Positions 9,658 to 17,557 of a stretch of 64,000 nucleotides of DNA are shown here, piece after piece. Below the pieces are notes generated by a model. That model searched no databases. It had not been told where the DNA came from and saw nothing but the letters and a program-made list of their open reading frames with translations. Positions within the stretch are counted from its first letter, which is position 1. Each line of letters begins with the position of its first letter. The position numbers and the translations under genes were made by a program. The DNA comes from Reinekea marina. Lineage in GTDB: Bacteria > Pseudomonadota > Gammaproteobacteria > Pseudomonadales > Natronospirillaceae. The DNA is taken from contig NZ_JAUFQI010000001.1 of assembly GCF_030409715.1 (NCBI RefSeq), positions 124,001 to 188,000 of the forward strand. The letters run 5' to 3'.

Positions 9658-11052
9658 TTATGGGTAAAACACTTGGTCAAAGGCGCCATCCCAGTTTAAG
9701 CCGTTCGGGAAAACGGAGTCTAAGTAAACAGGTGCCATCAGTTCTGTTGAACGCCAATCCATCGGATTTGTTCCTTGGTTTTGCTCTTGATTCGCAAACC
9801 CATCTTCTACTACCGCGTTGATCAATTCGACACAGTTGTCACCGTCGGCTGCGCATTCTGACCCAGTGAAGTAACTGCTTCCGAGTTCTAATTCAGCCGC
9901 GATCATATCTAATGAAGGGTCAAATGGGTTTAACCAAGTACCGCCAGTTGCGGCCGTGGTGCGACCACCTTCTAACGTTGCAGCGGTAAAGGTTTTTGCA
10001 ATGTAATCCCAATCGGAATCGCTGTCGAAGTAGTAAGTATCTTCTTTGGTCGTTAAGTAGTTACCTAGGTGATTGGTATTGGTTAGTTCCAGAGGCAATA
10101 CTAAGTCTGTCATTTGAGCTACAGCCGCGCCATCACCTAACTGGTTTGCTACGGTGTAAACACTTAAGTCAGGTAAGGCTTCAATGCCATTCACCGGCAC
10201 GTACTGCGCTGTCATGGCCAACAAACCTTGCGCTTCAAATACCTTGCCAGAGAGTGGTGCCGTTAAATCTTTAGTGACTTTAATGCGGTAACCTTCGGCC
10301 CATTCATTTGCGTCATCAAACTTCATGTACATGTCGGCCACTTTACTCGATTCGCTGAAATCAAAATCCAGACGCATTTGCACAGGATCGTCGCTTTCAG
10401 GTACTTCATCATGGAACTGAGTATTAATGATCAGCTTACCGCTGACATCGCTTAAGAAACTATCCCAGGCTAAATAGAAGCCAGCTTCATCAGAAGATGT
10501 GGGGGGTAGCTCTTGATCATAGCCGTAGTATATTCGGATCGTGGTTTGGCTATCGCTGTCATCGCTCACGCTATAATGCGTTGGTTCGTCGGCCTCAAAG
10601 CCTTCAGTCCCTTTTACGTTATCGGTCGCAACAATAGCGCCATCATGTGGAAGACCGTCTGTTAGGGTAATTAAGGTATCGGCAACACAGGTCCAGGTTG
10701 AAACAGCAGATACCATAAACCGAGTCATGTTATAGCCGTTAGCAAACATATCGTCGTCGCTTACGCTGTTAAAACTACAGGGTTCGCCTGTACCGCTTCG
10801 AGTACTGACACCCCCATTGTTAAAGGTATTTCCAGCTTCGCCAGCGCTAACGGAAATTGTTTCTAGTGTACGGCTCATTGAATCCATACGTTCCGCATTC
10901 GTTTTTGCGGTTTCGCTTGAAGCTTTCAAGCTACTGGGTATATCTAAATCAAATTCTGGCGCAGCGCTTAAACCTGGTTGCTCACAACCCGCCAAAGAGA
11001 TTGCGAGAATTGTGCTAAAAAGTACTGTTTTCGTGGTTGCTAACGGTTTCAT
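9658..11052 (-). CDS. Hypothetical lipoprotein, 464 aa
   Basis: A secreted lipoprotein of unknown function. The signal peptide ends in a clear lipobox (LAGC, Cys at about residue 23), followed by EQPGLS, which has no Asp at +2 and so suits outer-membrane sorting. The mature part is acidic, rich in Asp, Ser and Thr, and contains four further cysteines that could form disulfides (for example in SECAADGDNC). I see no catalytic motif or known domain. It has its own terminator and stands alone, divergent from the M48-caspase cluster. Confidence 0.75.
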   Translation of the reverse strand: MKPLATTKTVLFSTILAISLAGCEQPGLSAAPEFDLDIPSSLKASSETAKTNAERMDSMSRTLETISVSAGEAGNTFNNGGVSTRSGTGEPCSFNSVSDDDMFANGYNMTRFMVSAVSTWTCVADTLITLTDGLPHDGAIVATDNVKGTEGFEADEPTHYSVSDDSDSQTTIRIYYGYDQELPPTSSDEAGFYLAWDSFLSDVSGKLIINTQFHDEVPESDDPVQMRLDFDFSESSKVADMYMKFDDANEWAEGYRIKVTKDLTAPLSGKVFEAQGLLAMTAQYVPVNGIEALPDLSVYTVANQLGDGAAVAQMTDLVLPLELTNTNHLGNYLTTKEDTYYFDSDSDWDYIAKTFTAATLEGGRTTAATGGTWLNPFDPSLDMIAAELELGSSYFTGSECAADGDNCVELINAVVEDGFANQEQNQGTNPMDWRSTELMAPVYLDSVFPNGLNWDGAFDQVFYP

Positions 11053-11317
11053 AGTCTCACCTGTTCTGTCATGTTTGGGTTGCTGACAACACGTATTGCC
11101 AGAGGTCAGGTAACTAAAGACACCCTAATATTGGTTATTTGAAAAAATAATTTAAAAAAGTTTATGTTCCTTAACAAAGCTAGGCTTAAAGCGCTCTATT
11201 TAAGGCGAGATCAAATATTTAAACTTTTTATTCAAATGATTCACCATTCAGAGTCTATTAAGATAAAACTTATAAAGTACGTTATGCTTCATGAACCTAA
11301 AAGCGACTTCAAGACCC

Positions 11318-13141
11318 ATGAAATTTGTATTATTGACACTCTTTAGCCTGTGCTTAACATCACCTATTGCTAGGGCGACGACTCAGATTTCACCCAATGA
11401 CCCGACGCAATATATTCGGTATTGGAATGATCAAATTGTAGATCCTGCCAACCATGAAGAGGTGTTATGGGCGCACCAAATATTCGACCGCCTGCTAAGA
11501 GCATGGGATTACACTCGCGTTGCACCTACTTTAAACATCATTGAAGCAACAAACGGCCCTTGGGCAGCCTCACTTGCCGATGGCAACATTCTGCTCACCC
11601 GCAGCGCGATTAGACTGATTCAAGAACAACACCCAACACAAGCCGACCACCTATTGGCCTTTGTAATAGCACATGAATTGGCGCATCAGCGTTCTGATGA
11701 TTTATGGCACTTAAAATTTTATCGCATGGTGGGCGATCAAAGCCCAGAACAGCAATCTAAAGTGATGGGGAATTTAGCCAACGCCGATATGGCCGACATT
11801 GAAAAAGCCGAGGCGCAAGCCGACCAAGATGCCATTGTGTTAATGGCCAGCGTAGGCTTTGACACCCAAGCCGTGATTCAAACCCAACACCAGCAAGACT
11901 TTTACACCACATGGGTTGAGCAACTTTGGCAAAACAGTTGCGAACAAGGTGTGAATACCCAATTCAAAATAGCCTGCGCGCAAGCACAATTACGCGCTTT
12001 GCGTACTAAGTCGCAAATTGAGGCGATTTCTGCCCAAGCCGTGTTGTATGAAATGGGTGTTCAAGCGATGGTCACCGGAGACTATGAGCAAGCCAGACGA
12101 TACTTTACAACCTACGGTCGCAGTTATCCGAACCGTGCCGTTTTAACCAGCATAGGGTTAACTTATTTGGCCGAAGCGTTTCGTGTATATCAACTGCATG
12201 CCGCCAATAAGGAAACCTTTCCGTATTACTTCCCATTATTCATTGATGCAACACCACAGCTTCGACCAGCGTTGGTGGCCAAACGAGGCATCCAAACGCA
12301 CCAAGGAGTGAATGCTCTGGCACAGAAGAGCCTTGAATACTTCACGCAAGCAAAAAAATTAGCGCCAGATAACCCAGCCACCTACGTATTAATGATTAGC
12401 GCCTACCAAATGATGAATAACACCCCCATGGCCGCAGGCATTCTTCAAGGTGAATACATAGCGCGTTTTGGCAGTGACATTACAAGCGCTTATTTGCAAG
12501 GCATTAACTTGCTATTAGATGGGAAAAACAGCCAAGCATTAAACCTGTTGAGCGAAGTTAGAGATAGCCAAAGCAAGCCGCAAGGGTTGTCATTAAGCCA
12601 ACTCCAGTACGCCGCCTTAATGAACATGACCGGCCATTATTTACGCGAAAGCCAAGCAGACACCGCAAAGCAACTGTGGCTGCAGTATGCTCAACGTGAA
12701 CAACAAGCACACAGTGATTTATTTCAGATGGCGTTAAACCAATTGCAACCCAATAGAATGGCAAAGCAATCGGTTTCCATACCGTTTGCTGTGCAAGAAT
12801 ATCGCATTGGGGAAAAATGGTTGAAAGACCGACCCGATGCAACCGCCGAGCTATGGTACAACGGCGCGCCATTTCAACTGTTAACACTTGATGGCCGCTC
12901 TATCGTTGTTGATGACCAAGCGCGGATTATTAGTGTTTGGGTGACCGATAATGTCCGCGATATGATTGATAAAGTGCAAATGCGCTGGACTATAGATCGC
13001 GTGATAACAAACCTTGGTACACCCAGTCGGCGGCTCGATCTCGTTGCCGGCCAGTATTTGGCTTACGACCATTTAGGTTTGGCTGTAAAAATTGAACAAG
13101 GAGTTGTGCATGGTTGGTTTTACTATTTACCCAGCTCATAA
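11318..13141 (+). CDS. Exported M48-family metalloprotease with C-terminal repeat region
   Basis: A periplasmic zinc protease of about 607 residues. The chosen start gives a clean signal peptide (MKFVLLTLFSLCLTSPIARA). A longer start nine codons upstream at 11291 is possible; neither has a good ribosome-binding site. The M48 core has VIAHELAHQ, the HExxH zinc site at about residues 119-123, with a downstream EAQADQDAI supplying the third ligand. The rest is helical and TPR-like (about 235-460), followed by a C-terminal beta-rich domain of about 110 residues. It resembles the BepA (YfgC) class in layout. First gene of the sigma/caspase cluster, 20 bases before the next gene. Confidence 0.85.
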   Translation: MKFVLLTLFSLCLTSPIARATTQISPNDPTQYIRYWNDQIVDPANHEEVLWAHQIFDRLLRAWDYTRVAPTLNIIEATNGPWAASLADGNILLTRSAIRLIQEQHPTQADHLLAFVIAHELAHQRSDDLWHLKFYRMVGDQSPEQQSKVMGNLANADMADIEKAEAQADQDAIVLMASVGFDTQAVIQTQHQQDFYTTWVEQLWQNSCEQGVNTQFKIACAQAQLRALRTKSQIEAISAQAVLYEMGVQAMVTGDYEQARRYFTTYGRSYPNRAVLTSIGLTYLAEAFRVYQLHAANKETFPYYFPLFIDATPQLRPALVAKRGIQTHQGVNALAQKSLEYFTQAKKLAPDNPATYVLMISAYQMMNNTPMAAGILQGEYIARFGSDITSAYLQGINLLLDGKNSQALNLLSEVRDSQSKPQGLSLSQLQYAALMNMTGHYLRESQADTAKQLWLQYAQREQQAHSDLFQMALNQLQPNRMAKQSVSIPFAVQEYRIGEKWLKDRPDATAELWYNGAPFQLLTLDGRSIVVDDQARIISVWVTDNVRDMIDKVQMRWTIDRVITNLGTPSRRLDLVAGQYLAYDHLGLAVKIEQGVVHGWFYYLPSS

Positions 13142-13161
13142 GACGGTGATGTTACCCACTT

Positions 13162-14070
13162 ATGACTGACGTAACCGCGACTAAAAAAAACGAAAACGCC
13201 AAACTCATCGCCCGTGTGCTAGAGGGAGACACGCGAGCTCGGGCGCAATTAAGCCAACTGGTAGACCCAGAAGTGCAAGCACAAACGGATCGGTTTTGTC
13301 GTCGTTTTTGCCAGCAAAACAAATTTAACTCGCAATGCACCTTAAAGCCACCAGAAGGCTCAATGAACAAAGAATTGCCCTTATGTGAATGGGCAAATGC
13401 CAGCTACGGTTGGATGCTCGCCGATTTAACCAACAATAAACGCCTAGATACCTTTAGCCAAAAAGAAGGCGCTCCTTTTATTCACTACGTACGCGTTATT
13501 GTAAATTCAATGCCGTTTTATGAACGCTGGAAAGATTGGCGTTTTGGCCGCCGAGTGCACGTACCTGAATTTATAGAAGCCTTAAACGTTGATGCGAAGA
13601 AAATATTTCTTGCGTTACGCACCGGCGATTCGGCATCGTTAATCGCATCCAAATTAGCACTGCCACCAGAACAAGTGACAGCAACCGCCGAGCAAATTTT
13701 GCTCACGTTGCTAGAGCACAATAAACTGCATTTATTAGACCCGCCAACGACCCGAGCATTTTCTGAGCTGAACGATGAAGCCGAAGAATTTGACGCCGTT
13801 AGCGAGCAGCCCAGCCAAGAGCAATGGTTACAATCAGAGCAGTTAAATAAAGCATTTTCTCAACTCGATGGCGTAGAACAGTTTGTACTAGAAGCCATGG
13901 TGATAGATCAAGAAGATGCCGAGAGCGTTTTACAAGCGCTGGCGCAGCTTGATTTGCCGTTAAGCCCCAACATTCCGGCGGCTAGCACCAACAAACAACA
14001 GCTGTATTATTTTAAACGTAAAACGCTCGCTAAGTTACACACGCTTTTGCACAGAGACGAGCACAATTAA
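13162..14070 (+). CDS. Divergent sigma-70/ECF-like protein (putative)
   Basis: A 302-residue soluble protein with weak sigma-factor character. The N-terminus LIARVLEGDTRARAQLSQLVDPEV resembles ECF region 2.1. The middle (FIHYVRVIVNSMPFYERWKDWRFGRRV) resembles regions 2.2-2.4, and IFLALRTGDSASLIASKLALPPEQV looks like a region-4 helix-turn-helix. A cysteine-containing insert (CRRFC, then C59 and C76 by eye) and a C-terminal helical extension of about 130 residues are unusual. Support comes mainly from the next gene, which encodes an anti-sigma-like protein. It could instead be a non-sigma adaptor. No good ribosome-binding site was seen. Confidence 0.5.
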   Translation: MTDVTATKKNENAKLIARVLEGDTRARAQLSQLVDPEVQAQTDRFCRRFCQQNKFNSQCTLKPPEGSMNKELPLCEWANASYGWMLADLTNNKRLDTFSQKEGAPFIHYVRVIVNSMPFYERWKDWRFGRRVHVPEFIEALNVDAKKIFLALRTGDSASLIASKLALPPEQVTATAEQILLTLLEHNKLHLLDPPTTRAFSELNDEAEEFDAVSEQPSQEQWLQSEQLNKAFSQLDGVEQFVLEAMVIDQEDAESVLQALAQLDLPLSPNIPAASTNKQQLYYFKRKTLAKLHTLLHRDEHN

Positions 14071-14144
14071 TATGAACTTAATATTCAAAATAAACCCGTT
14101 TCTGCGTCTATTGACGAACGGACCAATGAAAACGAAGATAGCTT

Positions 14145-15074
14145 ATGAACCATTTTAACGCCGAAGAATTATTGGGTTTTTTGGATAATCCAAGTAACCC
14201 TAGCCAACAGGTGCTAAGAACTCACCTAGTTGATTGTGCGCAGTGTCGTAGCACATTGGCGCAATTAAAAGCGATGCCAACGCAGATTTTAGAAAGCCAA
14301 ATGAATTTAGCTTCTAGCCAAGGCCTCACCGATGACGATGCCTTATTAATTGCCGCCTACGTAGAAAAAAAGTTAGACACGGCTGAACATAAAAAAATAG
14401 AACAACTCATCAAACACGATGCACAATGGCAAAAAGCCGCGCTGCATTATGCAATGCACTCTAACCAAGTGAACACTCTAGAAAGTGTGCAACATACGAC
14501 TACGGTAATCAGTTCAAAAAAATCTCAGCATAAAAACAAACATTCATGGTTTGAAAAAATACTGAACATATTAGATAGCTGGCAAGCTCCCGTTTGGCAA
14601 CCCGTTGCAGCAACCTTCATTGTGACCTTTGCAATAGGGCTGTTTGTGATGAACGATGCGCAGAATAAGGCGATCGATGCGCCGCAACTGGTTCAGTTTC
14701 AAAGCGATGAAAGCTTATTTTGGCAACAGCCAACCCCCGGTTTGGGATTCTTCCATTCAGCCAATGCAGAGCGTGCGCCTTACGCTGGCGTTTATATTCA
14801 GCTCGATGCGCTCCAACTAAATGCCCAATGGCCCGCCATTGAAGGTGTAGAAACCTATCAATTCAGAATCACCCATTCTACGCAGGGCGCTATAGATACA
14901 ATTGCCGATCAGCAAATAGCAGACACAGAACTAACCCTACCCGCTTCGCTCTTTTCTAGCGGTAAAGCCTATGAATGGGTATTATCTGGATTAGCAAACG
15001 ATGGACGGCAATTTCAAACCAGTGGTGGTTTTGTGGTATCAAACATCGATGCCGTTAAAAGCAGTAGCGAATAG
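14145..15074 (+). CDS. Membrane anti-sigma-like protein with periplasmic domain
   Basis: A 309-residue, single-pass membrane protein. The cytoplasmic N-terminus has a zinc-binding anti-sigma signature (HLVDCAQC, His27-Cys31-Cys34). A second anti-sigma-like helical repeat follows (LIAAYVEKKLDTAEHKKIEQ, about 68-88). One transmembrane helix lies at about 153-169 (VAATFIVTFAIGLFVM). The periplasmic part (about 170-309) ends in a beta-rich, Ig/FN3-like domain. Anti-sigma proteins of this kind hold a sigma factor until a periplasmic signal releases it. The neighbouring sigma-like gene is the obvious partner. Confidence 0.75.
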   Translation: MNHFNAEELLGFLDNPSNPSQQVLRTHLVDCAQCRSTLAQLKAMPTQILESQMNLASSQGLTDDDALLIAAYVEKKLDTAEHKKIEQLIKHDAQWQKAALHYAMHSNQVNTLESVQHTTTVISSKKSQHKNKHSWFEKILNILDSWQAPVWQPVAATFIVTFAIGLFVMNDAQNKAIDAPQLVQFQSDESLFWQQPTPGLGFFHSANAERAPYAGVYIQLDALQLNAQWPAIEGVETYQFRITHSTQGAIDTIADQQIADTELTLPASLFSSGKAYEWVLSGLANDGRQFQTSGGFVVSNIDAVKSSSE

Positions 15075-15088
15075 GATGAGTAGCGTAT

Positions 15089-16135
15089 ATGTCTATAAAA
15101 AAACCAAGTAATCTAAGGCGCATGAGTATTGCTGCTTGTTTATTGGCAACCACCTTGCTTTTAACGACAAACGTTTTAGCCAAAATGAACGCCAAACGAG
15201 GCATACAAATAGAAGCCAACACCAAGCTAAACCACCCATTAGCCACCGGCACCTACCGCGCACTAATCATTGGTAACAACGACTATCTCGACCCCGAAAA
15301 CTTATGGGCGCCGTTAAAAACGGCCGTATCCGATTCAAGATCGGTGGCAAGTGTATTAACCAACGACTACGGCTTTACCGATGTCACGCTGTTAGAAAAC
15401 GCCTCTCGACGTGATATTTTGCTGGCCTTACGCAACCTAACCGACCGTGTTCAACCCAATGACAGTGTTTTATTGTATTACGCAGGGCATGGTTTTTTAG
15501 ATGAAGACAATAATAAAGGTTACTGGGTACCTGTAGATGCCGTTGGCACCGATCACACAACCTTTGTTCGTAACTCAACCATACGCGATGAGCTTTCTAT
15601 TATTGCTGAACGGGCCAAGCACACCCTGTTACTCAGCGATTCATGCTTCAGTGGTACCTTACTGCGAGACGGAAATCGCGGAGCAGTGGATAAGGACGAT
15701 AGCTATTCCTACTATGAAAAAATCGCCCAAAAACGCAGCGCACAAATTATTGCCGCCGGAGGTATTGAATACGTAGATGATGATTACCGATCTTCTGGGC
15801 ACTCACCATTCACCTATTTTTTATTAAGCGAATTGACGCTCAATAACAACCCTATTTTAACGGCAACCGAACTGGGCGCGAACGTTAGCAAAGCCGTAGC
15901 GAATAATGTGAATCAGGTTCCCGAAAGTGGGGTTTTGTATGGCGCTGGTGACGAGCTTGGTGAGTTTTTATTTATTAAAGTGAACATAGATACAACCAGC
16001 AAAGCTAATGAAACTGTGGTTGAGATAAAAGTACAGCAGCCACAATCTACGCGTGAAGTGCGCGATGTAGAAAAAGACCCCGAACCAAAACCAGAAAAAC
16101 TCAGTGACGCCATGGTTCCCATGCCAACGTTGTAA
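15089..16135 (+). CDS. Exported caspase-like protease (peptidase C14 family)
   Basis: A 348-residue cysteine protease of the bacterial caspase/metacaspase type. The N-terminal signal sequence (about 12-31, ending VLA) implies export. The caspase p20 core runs from about residue 55 (YRALIIGNNDY) to 240. The catalytic dyad is visible: His134 in YYAGHG and Cys186 in SDSCFSG. Both flanking acidic positions typical of Arg/Lys-cleaving metacaspases (DE-rich loop after the His, Asp184) are present. A proline- and charge-rich tail follows (about 315-348). It sits 14 bases after the anti-sigma-like gene. Exported bacterial caspases are poorly characterised. Confidence 0.88.
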   Translation: MSIKKPSNLRRMSIAACLLATTLLLTTNVLAKMNAKRGIQIEANTKLNHPLATGTYRALIIGNNDYLDPENLWAPLKTAVSDSRSVASVLTNDYGFTDVTLLENASRRDILLALRNLTDRVQPNDSVLLYYAGHGFLDEDNNKGYWVPVDAVGTDHTTFVRNSTIRDELSIIAERAKHTLLLSDSCFSGTLLRDGNRGAVDKDDSYSYYEKIAQKRSAQIIAAGGIEYVDDDYRSSGHSPFTYFLLSELTLNNNPILTATELGANVSKAVANNVNQVPESGVLYGAGDELGEFLFIKVNIDTTSKANETVVEIKVQQPQSTREVRDVEKDPEPKPEKLSDAMVPMPTL

Positions 16136-16158
16136 ACCTATTTAGCGAGATTCATTCA

Positions 16159-16914
16159 ATGGCACGATACACGGGAAAATGTATGCAAAAATACGGAGTG
16201 ATTGGACTAATTATAGCCGCAACTCTAGTGGTACTTACTTCGAACGTTTGGGCGCAAACACCTTTTAATTTTGTTGGCGGCGTAAAATTAACCAATGGCA
16301 ATTGGAGCGGCGTAAACAGCGAACCCGATAACGAAGCTTTTTACGGTGAAGGTGGCGGGTTAGGCATAAGTGCAGGGTATCAAAAAGATAAATGGGTAGG
16401 AGCACTCTCGCTTTCATTAGCCGGCTACAATTTTGATGGCACCGGCCCAGACAGAATTCCACTTGATGAATACATGGGCTTAGATTTTAAAAAAGCCGGC
16501 GCGTCTGAATTCGATTTAGCCTTTGGGTACCGCGTGTGGCCTCGGTTGTACCCTATATTTGGCTTCAAGCGATTCGGCTTAGTTTGGGAAGACCCCGATA
16601 TAACTCAAGAACTCGCAGGCTATTCCGTAGGCATTGCCGGTAACTACCCTATTTCAAAACGCTTTTTATTATTTGGCTCAGTGGCTTCAGAAAGCATGAA
16701 CATAAATATTAAAGTGGACGGTGAAGCAGAAGACATTGGCGACGCCAGAGGCGTAGCCATTGAGCTCGGCACCGCTTACTATTTTTCAAATAGAACGCTA
16801 CTGCAAATTTCTTTAGAAGGCCACAGCCTAGAAAACCAATATCGCAACCAGAAAAATCAGACCCATAGCATAAGCACAATCACCATTGGCCTTCAGCGGC
16901 GCTTTGGGAAATGA
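16159..16914 (+). CDS. Small outer-membrane beta-barrel protein
   Basis: A 251-residue secreted protein. The signal peptide MQKYGVIGLIIAATLVVLTSNVWA begins at a second Met (16183), so the true start could be there or at 16159. The mature part has alternating hydrophobic/polar strands and glycine-aromatic turns (GGVKLTNGNW, LAFGYRVWPRLYPIFGFK, VAIELGTAYYFSN). The C-terminal strand is ITIGLQRRFGK, resembling an 8-10 strand barrel (OmpA/OmpX class). It overlaps the DUF4384 gene by four bases (ATGA), so the two are translationally coupled. Confidence 0.75.
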   Translation: MARYTGKCMQKYGVIGLIIAATLVVLTSNVWAQTPFNFVGGVKLTNGNWSGVNSEPDNEAFYGEGGGLGISAGYQKDKWVGALSLSLAGYNFDGTGPDRIPLDEYMGLDFKKAGASEFDLAFGYRVWPRLYPIFGFKRFGLVWEDPDITQELAGYSVGIAGNYPISKRFLLFGSVASESMNINIKVDGEAEDIGDARGVAIELGTAYYFSNRTLLQISLEGHSLENQYRNQKNQTHSISTITIGLQRRFGK

Positions 16915-17426
16915 AGCATTTACTCATTGCAATGGTGGCTCTGTGCATAAATATTCACAACTTGGCACAAAGCGCAGACACACCAGCAACAACTAGTGAG
17001 CACTTCTCGGTAACAACATCACTGGGCGATAACGCCAGCTATGTTGCAGGCGATACAATACAATTTTTAATTACCACCGAAACCAGCGGCTACCTAAGCT
17101 TATTTTTGCAAGACGCGAACGGAAACATTCAGCAATTACTGCCCAACACCTACCAAACCAGCCTATTTATTGAGCCTGGGTATTTTATCGCCTTTCCCGA
17201 GGTTAACGCCCCGTATAAGCTGACGGCATCGGCTCCTTTTGGGGAAGAGGTTTTGTTTGCGGTTTTGAGTGAAACTCAATTGCTTGATTTAGATAAGAAA
17301 ATACTTACGAGGAAGTCAAAGCGTAAAACATTTTTAATGTCTGATTTAGAAAGTCTGATAATTGACATAGATAGTAGCGCGGTAGTTTCTAGTGTTGGGT
17401 ATCAGGTTTTAGAGGGGGCTGAGTAA
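16911..17426 (+). CDS. Secreted DUF4384 protein
   Basis: A 171-residue exported protein with signal peptide MKHLLIAMVALCINIHNLAQSA. The body (about 30-130) matches the DUF4384 pattern: YVAGDTIQFLITTETSGYLSLFLQDANGNIQQLLPN, then a segment ending FGEEVLFAVLSE. DUF4384 is often found fused to, or encoded beside, bacterial caspase and protein-kinase domains. Here it is a separate last gene of the cluster. Function unknown; an extracytoplasmic ligand-binding or adaptor role is plausible. Confidence 0.82.
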   Translation: MKHLLIAMVALCINIHNLAQSADTPATTSEHFSVTTSLGDNASYVAGDTIQFLITTETSGYLSLFLQDANGNIQQLLPNTYQTSLFIEPGYFIAFPEVNAPYKLTASAPFGEEVLFAVLSETQLLDLDKKILTRKSKRKTFLMSDLESLIIDIDSSAVVSSVGYQVLEGAE

Positions 17427-17557
17427 GAAAAAGTTAAACTTAGAAGCCCTTCCGAAATTATTGATATATTCAAATTGACATATAGTGTTAGACAGCGAGG
17501 TCAATATAGGTGTACTTTTAGGATCAAAATAGTATCAACTATATTTCTAGGAAGAGC

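Noticed and set aside
11164..11346. 60-codon frame upstream of the M48 protease gene
   Set aside because: No ribosome-binding site, AT-rich intergenic composition, and overlap with the protease signal peptide in another frame. The gap 11053-11317 is best read as promoter region.
15089..17426. Known caspase-based phage-defence types (gasdermin, CRISPR-Craspase, Avs-like)
   Set aside because: No gasdermin, NTPase sensor or CRISPR genes are nearby, and the caspase carries an export signal.
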